64,000 bases of DNA from positions 124,001 to 188,000 of the forward strand of contig JANQEA010000079.1 in NCBI GenBank assembly GCA_028278555.1, written 5' to 3'. A model generated the notes under the pieces. That model ran no database searches, was not told the origin of the DNA, and saw only the letters and a list, made by a program, of their open reading frames with translations. This DNA comes from Candidatus Bipolaricaulota bacterium (GTDB taxonomy: Bacteria > Bipolaricaulota > Bipolaricaulia > UBA7950 > UBA9294). Shown here one piece after another: positions 50,586-59,721 of the stretch; position 1 is the first letter of the stretch, and every line of letters begins with the position of its first letter. The position numbers and the translations under genes were made by a program.

Positions 50586-53537
50586 TCAGTCGTTTCGCCG
50601 CTCCGGGCAGATCGCGGCGTAGGCGCAGTACTGGCAGGCCCGGTACTTCGGCTCGCCCGGGAAGGCTCCGGCGCGAATCCCCGCGGCGGCCCGCTCCATC
50701 TGTTCGACGCCCCGCTCGATCATCTTCTCAGACGGTGCGGTTCGCCCGATGACGACTCCCGGCGTGAGGAAGCGGAGCTCGACCGAGGCGGGGGATGGGC
50801 CGAAGATTCGTTGGTAGGCGAGCGCGTAGAGGGCGAGCTGGAGGCTCTCCTTTGCCCGCTTCGTCGCCTGCTCCTCCGTCCGGACGTCCGATGTCTTGTA
50901 GTCGATGATTGTCCCGGCCGACGCGTCTTCAGGGATATCGAGGCGATCGAAGACCCCGACGAGACGGATCCCGCCGAGAACCTGCGAGAAGCGACGCTCG
51001 ACGTACGTCGGGATGTTCGCCTCCCGTTGCTCGTACTCGAGGAAGGCCTCGAGTGCCTTCCCACCCTCCTGGAGGCGGAGTTCCTCGTGCTCGGGGGTGA
51101 GGAACCCTTCCGACTGCCAATTCCGCTTGAAGACCTCGCGCAGCTCGGCGAGGGAGATCTCCCGGCCGGCGAGCCGGCTCAGGTGATACGACCGGATCGC
51201 CTGATGGATGGCGTTCCCGTAGATGACGGTGTGGTGCTGGCGGATCGGAACCCGGAGGACGTGGACGTACCGGTACTTCAACGGGCAGGTGAGGTAGTCG
51301 TCGATCTTCCGGTGGCTCAAGGAGAGGATCTCCTCGCCTCGGGAGAAGAGCTCCAGCGGACCGGAGTCTTCCGTTTGCTGACGCTCGCTGCCGGCGTGTC
51401 GCGTAATGTGCGACAACGGTGACCGACGCTCGATCGCGAGCTTCGATGCATCGAGGTCGAGCGCCTCGGAAACGAACAGGCTCGGCTTCCGGGGGCGCTT
51501 GCCGCCGTAGTCCTGCCCGCTGGTCAGGTAGAGGTCCTCCTTGGCGCGGGTCATCCCGACATAAAAGAGACGGCGTTCCTCCTGCCGGTGGAAGTCCGAG
51601 CCGGAGGCAAGATCCTTGACGAGTTCGTCGGGGAGCGGGATCGGATCGCGCCGATGCGAGGACGGAAAGCGGCCGGAGACGAGGCCGACGAGGAAGACGA
51701 TCGGGAACTCGAGTCCCTTTGCTTGGTGGATCGTGAGCACGTTCACCGCGTCGGCGTCGAGGGAGGCATCGCCGACGGCCGGATTGTCCCCCGCTTCGAT
51801 CAACGCATCGAGGTAATCGATGAACCACGCGACACGGTCGTACCGGGTGACACGTGAGAAGCGTTCGACGATCGAGAAGAGCTTCGCCAGATTTTGAATC
51901 CGTTGCGCGTCGCGAGGCGAATCCGAGTTCGACAGCCGCTCGATCGTTCCGGTCTGGGTTGAGAGGTAACGATAGAGGAGATCTCCGGTCCGTTCTTGGG
52001 TCGAACGGGGGAAGAGCGCGTCGAGGTCGGCGAGAAGGGTGGCGATCCGCTCCCGAGCTGCCTCTGAGATATCGAGGAAACCGGGCGTCTTGGAGGCGAT
52101 CCGGAGGGCTTGGAGGAGCCCTTTGTTTTGGCGACGCGCGAAGCCGGTCGCTGCGGCGAGCGCCTCGGCCGGAACGTCGTACGGTGGCGCGCCGGCCAGA
52201 TGGTGGAGCGACATCGTGTCTCGTGGATCGGAGAGGACGCGGAGGAACGCGATGGCCGAGCGGACCTCCTCCTGATCGTAGAGGCCGCGGCTTCCGGAGA
52301 AGCGCCAGGGGATCTGGAGGAGACTGAGCGCGCGGAGGAACGAATCAGCCTGCGCGTTGCTTCGGACGAGGATGGCAAAGTCGCTCAGGCGCCGGTTCTC
52401 GTCCGTCCGACGGCGCACGATTGTCTCGGCGACGAAGTCGCACTCCTCGTCGAGGGTCTCGAAGTGGAACTGATGCGGAGGGTGACCCTTCGACCCGGCG
52501 GCGCGGAGTCGCTTACTGATTTGAGCGCGGACCTCGAGGCGATCCGGGTTGTTGTGCTGGATCAGGCGATAGGCCGAGTCGAGGATCGCTTGGGTCGAGC
52601 GGTAGTTCTCCTCGATGACGATCAGCTCGGCATCGGGATACTCGGCCTGGAACCCGAGGATGTTGCTGATCGCCGCGCCACGGAACTTGTAGATCGACTG
52701 GTCGTCGTCCCCGCAGACGGTCAGGTTCCGATGGCTGGCGAGGAGCTTCAGCAGCTCGAACTGCGCGTAGTTCGTGTCCTGGAACTCATCGACGAGGATG
52801 TAGGCGTACCGCTCGCGGTAGCGCGCGAGGACCGTCGGGTGTTCGCGGAAGAGCCGGAGCGTCAGCGCGATCAGGTCCCCGAAGTCGACGAATCCATGTT
52901 CGGCGAGGAGATCCTGATACGCTGCGTACGCGGCCGCGAGCTCATCCTGCGCGGCCGCCTCTTCGATCAGCAGACTGACGTCATCGGTTTCCGCGTCCGT
53001 CCCCGCGTCGACTCCCTTGGCTTGCTCCAGAAGCTCGTCCGCGTGATCTCGGTACTCGGCCGGGGTGACGTCCTCGTCCTTGGCGCGGGAGAAGAGGGTA
53101 AGGAGGGCCCGGAGGTGGCGCATCGGATTGCCGAGCGGCCGGTAGCGGTCGAGCGGGAGGTCGAAGAGGTGGTCCTTGAGGAAGATCGCTTGCTCCGGCT
53201 CGGTCAGGATCCGGTAGTCGGGTGAGAGGCCGAGGAGAACGGCGTTTTCCCGTAGAACGCGGTCGCAGAACGCGTGGAAGGTCCCGATTTGGGCGTCGAC
53301 GTAGCCGTACGGAACGAGGACGTCGACCCGCTCCTCCATCTCGGCTGCGGCCCTCTCAGTGAACGTCAGGGCGAGGATCTCAGCCGGGAGGGCACGCTTC
53401 TCCGCGATCAGCCACGCGATCCGGCGGGTGATCACCGTTGTCTTTCCAGTTCCGACACCGGCGACGATCAGAAGAGGTCCGTCCACGAAGGTGACGGAAG
53501 CGTGCTGTCTCGGGTTGAGATCGGCGAGGAGATCCAT
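50586..53537 (-). CDS. UvrD-type helicase fused to a Fe-S PD-(D/E)XK nuclease
   Basis: 983-residue DNA helicase-nuclease. Residues ~1-700 are UvrD/Rep-type SF1: Q-motif NPRQHASV, Walker A VGTGKTT, DEFQDTN (motif II), and GLEFPIVFLVGL. The C-terminal ~280 residues are a PDDEXK/Cas4-AddB-like nuclease with IDYKTSD. A likely 4Fe-4S site is formed by Cys in LTCPLKY and by CQYCAYAAIC. Probably double-strand-break end processing, as AddAB/AdnAB do, in one chain. ATG 53537 chosen; no strong ribosome site is seen. Confidence 0.92.
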   Translation of the reverse strand: MDLLADLNPRQHASVTFVDGPLLIVAGVGTGKTTVITRRIAWLIAEKRALPAEILALTFTERAAAEMEERVDVLVPYGYVDAQIGTFHAFCDRVLRENAVLLGLSPDYRILTEPEQAIFLKDHLFDLPLDRYRPLGNPMRHLRALLTLFSRAKDEDVTPAEYRDHADELLEQAKGVDAGTDAETDDVSLLIEEAAAQDELAAAYAAYQDLLAEHGFVDFGDLIALTLRLFREHPTVLARYRERYAYILVDEFQDTNYAQFELLKLLASHRNLTVCGDDDQSIYKFRGAAISNILGFQAEYPDAELIVIEENYRSTQAILDSAYRLIQHNNPDRLEVRAQISKRLRAAGSKGHPPHQFHFETLDEECDFVAETIVRRRTDENRRLSDFAILVRSNAQADSFLRALSLLQIPWRFSGSRGLYDQEEVRSAIAFLRVLSDPRDTMSLHHLAGAPPYDVPAEALAAATGFARRQNKGLLQALRIASKTPGFLDISEAARERIATLLADLDALFPRSTQERTGDLLYRYLSTQTGTIERLSNSDSPRDAQRIQNLAKLFSIVERFSRVTRYDRVAWFIDYLDALIEAGDNPAVGDASLDADAVNVLTIHQAKGLEFPIVFLVGLVSGRFPSSHRRDPIPLPDELVKDLASGSDFHRQEERRLFYVGMTRAKEDLYLTSGQDYGGKRPRKPSLFVSEALDLDASKLAIERRSPLSHITRHAGSERQQTEDSGPLELFSRGEEILSLSHRKIDDYLTCPLKYRYVHVLRVPIRQHHTVIYGNAIHQAIRSYHLSRLAGREISLAELREVFKRNWQSEGFLTPEHEELRLQEGGKALEAFLEYEQREANIPTYVERRFSQVLGGIRLVGVFDRLDIPEDASAGTIIDYKTSDVRTEEQATKRAKESLQLALYALAYQRIFGPSPASVELRFLTPGVVIGRTAPSEKMIERGVEQMERAAAGIRAGAFPGEPKYRACQYCAYAAICPERRND

Positions 53538-53599
53538 GGGGAGGAGTATAGAAAAACCCGGCGAATCGAGCACACGGATGACCTGACGTGATCGCGCCG

Positions 53600-53632
53600 A
53601 AAAGAGAGAGGGAAGGCCGTCGGCCTTCCCTC
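53600..53632 (-). terminator. intrinsic terminator after HU gene
   Basis: On the minus strand GAGGGAAGGCC (53632-53622) pairs with GGCCTTCCCTC (53618-53608), 11 bp with a 3-nt loop, followed by TCTCTCTTTT. It lies about 55 nt after the HU stop and ends its transcript before the helicase gene. Confidence 0.9.
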
Positions 53633-53687
53633 AGACATCACGAAGGCTACTCGGTCGAGTAGCTAGGTCGATTCTCTAGACCAGACC

Positions 53688-53972
53688 CTACTTCGCCTTC
53701 TTGGCGACGAGTTCCTTCAGGTTCTTTCCCGCCTTGAATGCAGGAACCGTCTTCGCCGGCGTCTTGATCCGCTGCCCGGTCTGCGGGTTCATGCGGGTCG
53801 TGGCCTTTCGCTTCCGGGTTTCGAACTTCCCAAACCCAGTGATGATGACCGGTTCATTCTTCGCCAGCGCAGCCGTCACCACGTCGACCACACCGTCCAG
53901 CGCCGCTCGGGCGTCCTTCTTCGTCAGCCCCGTCTTCTTTGCCAGCTTCTCGACCAGCTCTGCCTTGTTCAC
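53688..53972 (-). CDS. hup: HU-family nucleoid DNA-binding protein
   Basis: 94-residue HU/IHF-like protein: NKAELVEKLAKKTGLTKKDA helices, VIITGFGKFE and the flexible DNA-binding arm RMNPQTGQ. GTG 53972 is preceded by AAGGGGG and gives the canonical N-terminus. The 3' UTR contains a stem-loop (53646-53663) before the terminator. Confidence 0.96.
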   Translation of the reverse strand: MNKAELVEKLAKKTGLTKKDARAALDGVVDVVTAALAKNEPVIITGFGKFETRKRKATTRMNPQTGQRIKTPAKTVPAFKAGKNLKELVAKKAK

Positions 53973-54006
53973 GTCTACCCCCTTGGGTTTAGAGAATCTG
54001 GCGCCC

Positions 54007-54035
54007 AGTATAGCGATGAGGGTACGGATTGCCAA
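54007..54035 (-). promoter_or_regulatory. strong promoter of the HU gene
   Basis: Minus strand TTGGCA (54035-54030), 17-bp spacer, TATACT (54012-54007). The leader is about 28 nt with the AAGGGGG site. The remaining ~165 bp up to 54199 contain nothing I can name. Confidence 0.75.
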
Positions 54036-54199
54036 GTCTGTACCGCAGAAGGCGCCAGGCTTTGCCGCTTCGCCAACCGTGAAATCCTCTTCTCTTGGTC
54101 ACTCTCGTGATTCCAGCCCTCGCAATCGATATCCGAAGAACGGCCACAGGTTCCACTGGAACCGGAGAATCGAGCCATCGGATGCACTCGCTCACGCGG

Positions 54200-55513
54200 T
54201 TAACCGGCGTGCTTCTCGAAGGCTTCGGCGAGGATGCTCATCCCCTCGTCGATCTGCTCGTCGGTGATGACGAGGGAGACGAGGACACGAAGGACGTTGC
54301 CGAGAAGGCCGGCGGTCGGGAAGATGGCTCCGTTTCGGAGCGCTTCTGCGGCGATCCGACCGGTCAGCTCCTTCGCCGGTTCCTTCGTCCCACGGTCCCG
54401 GACGAGTTCGATCCCGACCATCGCGCCGAGTCCGCGGATGTCGCCGATCGCGTCGAAGCGCTCGGCCAGCTCCGCGAAGCGGACCTTCAGCCGATCCCCG
54501 ATCTGGGTCGCGCGTTCGAGCAGGTTCTCCTCGTCGATCCCGCGGATCACCTCGATTGCCGCGCGGCAGGCGAGCGGATTGCCGGCGTAGGTACCCCCGA
54601 TCGCGCTGGCAATCGGCGCGTCCATGATCGATGCCTTCCCGACGATGCCGGAAAGCGGGAGCCCCGATCCGAGCGACTTGGCAACGCAGACGAGGTCCGG
54701 CTGTACGTCGAAGTGTTCGAACGCGAAGAACTTGCCGGTCCGGCCGATCCCCGATTGAACCTCGTCGAACGCGAGGACGAAGCCGTACTTGTCGGCGAGG
54801 TTGCGGAGCGCGGGGAGGAACCAAACGGGCGGAACGAGGAAGCCGCCCTCGCCGATCATCGGCTCGACGACCATCACCGCGACCTCGGAAGGGTCGACGA
54901 GCGAAAGGAGCGCCTGCTCGATGTCGTCGGCAGTGACGTTCTTCCGGTACTCGTACGGGTAGGGGAGTCGGTATACGTCGGGGGCGAACGGTCCGAAGCC
55001 GTACTTGTACGGCTTCGCCTTGTGGGTCATCGTCATGGCCAGAAGGGTTCGCCCGTGAAACGCGTTTTCGAAGACGAGGACCGCCTTCCGCTTCGTGGAC
55101 GCCCGAGCGATCTTGACGGCGTTCTCCACCGCTTCGGCGCCGCTGTTGAAGAACGCGGCCTTCAGATCTCCGTCGATCGCCGTGTGCTCACAAAGGACTT
55201 CGGCGAGTTCGATGAACGGCGCGTACGGAACGGCGGTGAAATCGGTATGGAGGTATCCGTCGATCTGATCGAGCAACGCGCGGACGACGCGTTCGTTCCG
55301 CTGTCCGAGGGCAAGACATCCCCAGCCGCCGGTGAAATCGATGAACCGATTCCCATCGAGGTCTTCGATGATCGCCCCTTCGCTCTGTTTGACGATGAAC
55401 GGGGCGTAGGTCTCGAGCGGGGCGGCGACGTACTTCGTTTTGGTGGCGAAGACGGCGGCCGACTTGGGGCCGGGAAGCTCTGTCTGGATCCGGGAAAAGC
55501 GTCGTTCGACCAT
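54200..55513 (-). CDS. class III PLP aminotransferase (GABA/acetylornithine type)
   Basis: 437-residue fold-I aminotransferase. Motifs: FFNSGAEAVENAVKIAR, AFHGRTLLAMTMTHKA, VEPMIGEGGF, FDEVQSGIGRTG and the PLP lysine in AKSLGSGLPL. It fits 4-aminobutyrate aminotransferase and neighbours, but the acceptor cannot be told by eye. It could funnel amino acids to 2-oxoacids used by the Kor enzyme. It lies downstream of the MBL gene on the same strand. Confidence 0.88.
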   Translation of the reverse strand: MVERRFSRIQTELPGPKSAAVFATKTKYVAAPLETYAPFIVKQSEGAIIEDLDGNRFIDFTGGWGCLALGQRNERVVRALLDQIDGYLHTDFTAVPYAPFIELAEVLCEHTAIDGDLKAAFFNSGAEAVENAVKIARASTKRKAVLVFENAFHGRTLLAMTMTHKAKPYKYGFGPFAPDVYRLPYPYEYRKNVTADDIEQALLSLVDPSEVAVMVVEPMIGEGGFLVPPVWFLPALRNLADKYGFVLAFDEVQSGIGRTGKFFAFEHFDVQPDLVCVAKSLGSGLPLSGIVGKASIMDAPIASAIGGTYAGNPLACRAAIEVIRGIDEENLLERATQIGDRLKVRFAELAERFDAIGDIRGLGAMVGIELVRDRGTKEPAKELTGRIAAEALRNGAIFPTAGLLGNVLRVLVSLVITDEQIDEGMSILAEAFEKHAG

Positions 55514-55589
55514 GGTTCCTCCTGAGACGCGCTGATGAAGTCGGCGGATGGTACCGGATCGCGGAGCGCGCCTCCAACGGAGCGGATTT

Positions 55590-56438
55590 TCAGTCGACCG
55601 AGTAGATCCGACCGGGCGGAACGAGCGTCACCTTGAAGTCGAGTCCGTCGTATCGCCCGCTCGCTCCCTCGATCTCACGGAGCTTGGCTTTGTAGCGGCT
55701 CGAGATGTGGAAGCAGAGAAGCTCCTTCTTCACTCGCGCGTCGCGAGCGCAGGCGATCGCCTCGGACAGCGTCGCGTGCTTGTACTCCTTCCGGTCTTCC
55801 TCGTTGAGGAAGGTCGTGTCGTGGCAGAGGATCTCCGTGTCGGCGACGTAGGCCGGCTTGATTGCGACCGAATCCCCGCCGTAGGAGAAGAGCTTCTGAT
55901 CGTAGTACTCGGTGATCGAGTCTTTCCCGTCCGCCTTGACGCGGGCGATGATCTCCTCCTGCTGCGCACCGGCGAGTTCGGGCTTCAGGCGATGGCGGAT
56001 CTCGACAACGTTGTAGCCGAGCGAGACCTCGTTGTGGACGTGGACCGTCGGGAAGGCCTCGACGTAACGCGGAAGCTGCCCGGCGAGAAGGTCGATCCGA
56101 TCGCCCGGCTCGAGTGGAACCCATTCGAGCGTGTAGTTGAGCCGGCGGTTCGTTCGAGCGATGAAGTTCATCATCTCGGTGACGAGGTAGTTCCCCTTCG
56201 GGTAGAAGACGGTCAGTTCCTTCTCGCGGTCGCCCATCGCGTTGTTCCGGATGTTGATCAGCCCGACGAGGCCGGCGATGTGATCGGCGTGGCCATGGGA
56301 GAGGAAGACGTGCCGGACGGCGAACGCCTTGTTGCCGAGAATCGAGCTTGCCCCTTCTCCGGCGTCGAAGAGGATCCGGTCGGCGCTGTAGTAGAGCCAC
56401 GTCGCGTAGAGCGCCTTCGAGTACATCAACAGCCGCAT
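55590..56438 (-). CDS. RNase Z-like metallo-beta-lactamase-fold hydrolase
   Basis: 282-residue MBL-fold metal hydrolase, close to tRNase Z by its overall layout and HGHADH metal site (SHGHADHIAGL). Short N-terminus and the C-terminal HDTTFL and CFHISSRY motifs support the RNase Z-type fold, but the exact substrate (tRNA 3' end or otherwise) is unproven. ATG 56438 follows GGAGGA. Confidence 0.78.
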   Translation of the reverse strand: MRLLMYSKALYATWLYYSADRILFDAGEGASSILGNKAFAVRHVFLSHGHADHIAGLVGLINIRNNAMGDREKELTVFYPKGNYLVTEMMNFIARTNRRLNYTLEWVPLEPGDRIDLLAGQLPRYVEAFPTVHVHNEVSLGYNVVEIRHRLKPELAGAQQEEIIARVKADGKDSITEYYDQKLFSYGGDSVAIKPAYVADTEILCHDTTFLNEEDRKEYKHATLSEAIACARDARVKKELLCFHISSRYKAKLREIEGASGRYDGLDFKVTLVPPGRIYSVD

Positions 56439-56561
56439 GACGTCATTCCTCCGATCCCCCCTGGGCTGGTCCGTCGATCCCGGCCCGGCGTGCGAGCGGA
56501 TAGTATATCCGGGCCGATGTCGCGGAACACCCGATCTGAACAGGCTTGACGTGGCAGGCTG

Positions 56562-56590
56562 TTGCCGCGATCCACTCCGTCTCCTAGTAT
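56562..56590 (+). promoter_or_regulatory. promoter of serS
   Basis: TTGCCG (56562-56567), 17-bp spacer, TAGTAT (56585-56590). The leader is about 16 nt and includes GGAGG at 56602-56606. No T-box-like leader is present. Confidence 0.5.
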
Positions 56591-56612
56591 TCCGGGGGAA
56601 TGGAGGCCGATG

Positions 56613-57872
56613 ATGCTCGACATCCGCGGAATTCGTGAGGATCGCGACGCGATCGAAGCGCGCCTTCGGACGCGCGACCCGTCAATCGACCTCGGCGACG
56701 TCGTCTCCCTCGATGAGGAGAGGCGGCAACGGATCGCCGAAGTCGAGGAGCTGAAGGCGGAGCGGAACCGCGGCTCGCAGGAGGTCGGTCGTCGGAAGCA
56801 GGCCGGCGAGGAGGCGGGCGATCTGCTCGCGCGGCTCACGGAGATTTCCGATCGGATCTCGACGCTCGACGGCGAGCTCCGAGCGATCGAAACGAAGATC
56901 GAGGATCGAATCGGAGTCCTCCCGAACCTTCCGCACGAATCGGTCCCGGTCGGGGGAAAGGAAGCGAACGCCATTCTCAAGACGGTCGGCGAGAAGCCGG
57001 AGCCGGACTTCCCGATCCGTCACCACCTCGAGCTGGCCGAGGAGAAGGGGATCCTCGATTTCCCCCGCGCCGCGGCGATCGCCGGGGCGCGATTCCCGAT
57101 GTACGTCGGTGCCGCGGCCCGGTTGGAGATGGCGCTGATCCAGTACATGTTCTTCCGCCACGTGGACCGTGGGTACGTGCCGATTCTGCCGCCGTTCGTC
57201 GCGAACGCGAAGAGCTTCTACGTCTCGTCGCAGCTGCCGAAGTTCGCCGAGGACGTCTACCACATCGAGAAGGACGACCTGTACCTGAATCCGACGGCGG
57301 AGAGCCTCCTCGTCAATCTCCATCGTGACGAGATCCTTCCGGTTGAGGAGCTGCCGAAGAACTACGTCGCCTACACGCCGTGCTTCCGCCGCGAGGCGGG
57401 GAGCTACGGCGAGGAGGAGCGGGGACTGATCCGCGTTCACCAGTTCAACAAGGTGGAAATGTTCAAGTTCGCTGCGCCCGAGTCGTCGTACGACGAGCTG
57501 GAGGTGCTGATCGCTGACGCGGAGGGGGTATTGCAGGCGCTCGACCTCCACTACCGAGTCGTCCTCCTCGCGACCGGCGACATGGCGCAGCAGTCGAGCA
57601 AAACGATCGATCTCGAGGTCTATCTCCCCGGTCAGAATCGGTACTACGAGGTTTCCTCCTGCAGCAACTGCGAGGCGTTCCAGGCGCGTCGTGGGAGCAT
57701 CCGGTACCGCCTGGCGCCGAAGGCGAAGCCGGAGTTCGTCCACACGCTGAACGGATCCGGCCTCGCGACCTCACGTCTGATGGCGGCGATTCTGGAGAAC
57801 AATCAGATGGCTGACGGGCGCGTGCGCGTCCCGGAGGTCCTCCGGCCGATGGTCGGAGACGAGACGATATGA
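56613..57872 (+). CDS. serS: seryl-tRNA synthetase
   Basis: 419-residue class II synthetase. The N-terminal coiled coil (residues ~30-100, EELKAERNRGSQEVGRRK) is for tRNA-Ser, with motif 2 FRREAGSYGEEERGLIRVHQF and motif 3 GSGLATSRLMAAILEN. Tandem ATGs lie at 56610 and 56613; I took the second for spacing after GGAGG. Its stop overlaps the ABC ATPase start by 4 bp. Confidence 0.96.
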   Translation: MLDIRGIREDRDAIEARLRTRDPSIDLGDVVSLDEERRQRIAEVEELKAERNRGSQEVGRRKQAGEEAGDLLARLTEISDRISTLDGELRAIETKIEDRIGVLPNLPHESVPVGGKEANAILKTVGEKPEPDFPIRHHLELAEEKGILDFPRAAAIAGARFPMYVGAAARLEMALIQYMFFRHVDRGYVPILPPFVANAKSFYVSSQLPKFAEDVYHIEKDDLYLNPTAESLLVNLHRDEILPVEELPKNYVAYTPCFRREAGSYGEEERGLIRVHQFNKVEMFKFAAPESSYDELEVLIADAEGVLQALDLHYRVVLLATGDMAQQSSKTIDLEVYLPGQNRYYEVSSCSNCEAFQARRGSIRYRLAPKAKPEFVHTLNGSGLATSRLMAAILENNQMADGRVRVPEVLRPMVGDETI

Positions 57873-58612
57873 GCGAGATCCTGGTTGCATCCGACGGTCT
57901 GACGAAGACGTTCCGCTCGCGCCGAGGGACGGTGCACGCGGCAATCGACGTGTCGTTCGAGTGCCCAGCCGGGCAGATCTTCGGACTCCTCGGACCGAAC
58001 GGAGCCGGAAAGACGACGACGCTCCGGATGCTGGCGACGATCCTCACCCCGACGGAGGGCACGGCGTCGATCGCCGGGTTCGACGTGCGATCTCACCCGG
58101 GCGAAGTCCGCGAACGGATCGGCTTCCTCGCGACCGAGACGGGACTCTACGACCGGTTCACCGCACGCGAGACGCTCCGGTTTTTCGGGCGGATCAACGA
58201 CCTCTCGCCCGAGGAGATCCGGAGTCGTTCGGATGAGATCTTCGCGATGCTTGACATGGCCGAGCTCGCCGACCGTCGGGTCGGGACGTTCTCGACCGGG
58301 GAGAAGCAGAAGCTATCCCTCGCTCGGAGCATCCTCCACGATCCTCCGGTGCTCATCCTCGACGAGCCGACGTTCGGGCTCGACGTGATGGCGGCGCGGA
58401 CGGTGGTCGAAACGATTGGTCTCTTCCGCGAGCAGGGCCGGACGATCCTCCTCTCGACCCACATCATGCGGGTCGCGGAGAAGCTGTGCGATCGGATCGG
58501 AATCCTCTACCGCGGTCGGCTTCACGCCCTCGGAACGCTCGAGGAGTTGACCGAGCGGTTCGGAGGAAACGACCTTGAGGAGGTCTTCTTCTCCGCTGTG
58601 GGACAGGGATAA
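57869..58612 (+). CDS. natA: ABC transporter ATPase, NatA type
   Basis: 247-residue ABC ATPase with GPNGAGKTT (Walker A), a TGEKQKLSLARS signature in place of LSGGQ, LILDEPTFGLD (Walker B) and STHIM. It likely drives the NatB-like permease two genes on, in Na+ or other export or in a membrane process. The ATPase is translated directly after serS. Confidence 0.88.
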   Translation: MSEILVASDGLTKTFRSRRGTVHAAIDVSFECPAGQIFGLLGPNGAGKTTTLRMLATILTPTEGTASIAGFDVRSHPGEVRERIGFLATETGLYDRFTARETLRFFGRINDLSPEEIRSRSDEIFAMLDMAELADRRVGTFSTGEKQKLSLARSILHDPPVLILDEPTFGLDVMAARTVVETIGLFREQGRTILLSTHIMRVAEKLCDRIGILYRGRLHALGTLEELTERFGGNDLEEVFFSAVGQG

Positions 58613-58692
58613 CGCGCTCGGGGGTTCCCCCGGCGGGTCGGGCATGGTATTCTGGGCCGCAAACGCAAGGAAATGAAGGCAAGGAGGCAATG

Positions 58693-59700
58693 ATGGCCAG
58701 GAAGGTCGCTCTCACGGCGGCGGCCGTTGGGCTCGTCGTGTTGTCGGTCGTCCTGATGGGGGGGCAGGTCGGACGAGGACGCTTCTTCGAACTGGGGAAC
58801 CACGAGCCGATCTACATCTACGGCGACGAAGGATTCACGATCGAGAACGGCGTTGTCTCCGGATCAGGCACCGCGGCGGATCCGTACGTGATCGAAGGCT
58901 GGCAGATCGATGCGCCCCAAGCGGACTATGGAATCTACATCGACCATACGACCGCCTTCTTCGTCGTCCGCGATTGCACGGTCGAGCGAGCGCGTCTCGC
59001 CGGTGTCTACTTGAACACGGTCCGGAACGGCCGGGTCGAGCGGTCTCGGATCGGGCTCTCCGATACCGCCGTTTACCTGCTGAACTCGTCCGGGAACAGG
59101 CTGTGGCGAAACGTCATCGCCGACTCCCTTTACGGGGTCGTGATGGGCGCTCGGGCGCAAGGGAACGTGATCGCAGGGAACACGTTCCTCGAGAACGGGC
59201 AGAACGCCTACGACCCATACGGGGTCAACGTCTGGTTCGACGACTGTCAGGGCAACTACTGGAGCGACTATCAGGGCGCCGACCACGACGGGGATGGGAT
59301 CGGCGACGTCCCGTACTACCGCGTCTACGACCCGATGCCGCTGATCGCCCCGCCGATCGACGAGTGCGACGAACCGGTCGTCACGGTTGAGTCGACACCC
59401 CCCCCGATCGTCACTGTCGAGCCAGCGAGCGAGCCTCCTGCGGACGTTCCACTGGTCACTGTAGAGCCGGAAGCGGAAGAGCGACCGGTTATGGAGGAAC
59501 CCCAAGAGGAGGAACCGGCCGATACGGAGGGAATGACGGAGGCAGAAGCACCGCCGGTCGTGGAGGAGACCGTCGTCCTGCCCGTCGTCGATGTGGAGAC
59601 AGGCTCCGAGACGACCGTGCAGACGGAATCCGGCGTGATCGAGAGCGAGGAAGCGGCGCCTGCCGAGGGCGAATCCGGGTCCTCGGGCGGAGAGGAGTGA
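58693..59700 (+). CDS. NosD-like beta-helix protein with acidic C-terminal tail
   Basis: 335-residue exported protein. Signal peptide (residues ~1-22, AAAVGLVVLSVVLMGG), then right-handed beta-helix repeats of the NosD/CASH type (residues ~50-190), with short strands such as VYLLNSSGNRLWRNVI and GNVIAGNTF. A 135-residue low-complexity Pro/Glu/Val-rich tail ends GSSGGEE. It lies between the ABC ATPase and permease genes, a nosDFY-like arrangement, but no nos genes are present. ATG 58693 was taken after AAGGAGG; ATG 58690 is just before it. Confidence 0.8.
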   Translation: MARKVALTAAAVGLVVLSVVLMGGQVGRGRFFELGNHEPIYIYGDEGFTIENGVVSGSGTAADPYVIEGWQIDAPQADYGIYIDHTTAFFVVRDCTVERARLAGVYLNTVRNGRVERSRIGLSDTAVYLLNSSGNRLWRNVIADSLYGVVMGARAQGNVIAGNTFLENGQNAYDPYGVNVWFDDCQGNYWSDYQGADHDGDGIGDVPYYRVYDPMPLIAPPIDECDEPVVTVESTPPPIVTVEPASEPPADVPLVTVEPEAEERPVMEEPQEEEPADTEGMTEAEAPPVVEETVVLPVVDVETGSETTVQTESGVIESEEAAPAEGESGSSGGEE

Positions 59701-59721
59701 GGGAGCCTTAGCGGCTGCGCG

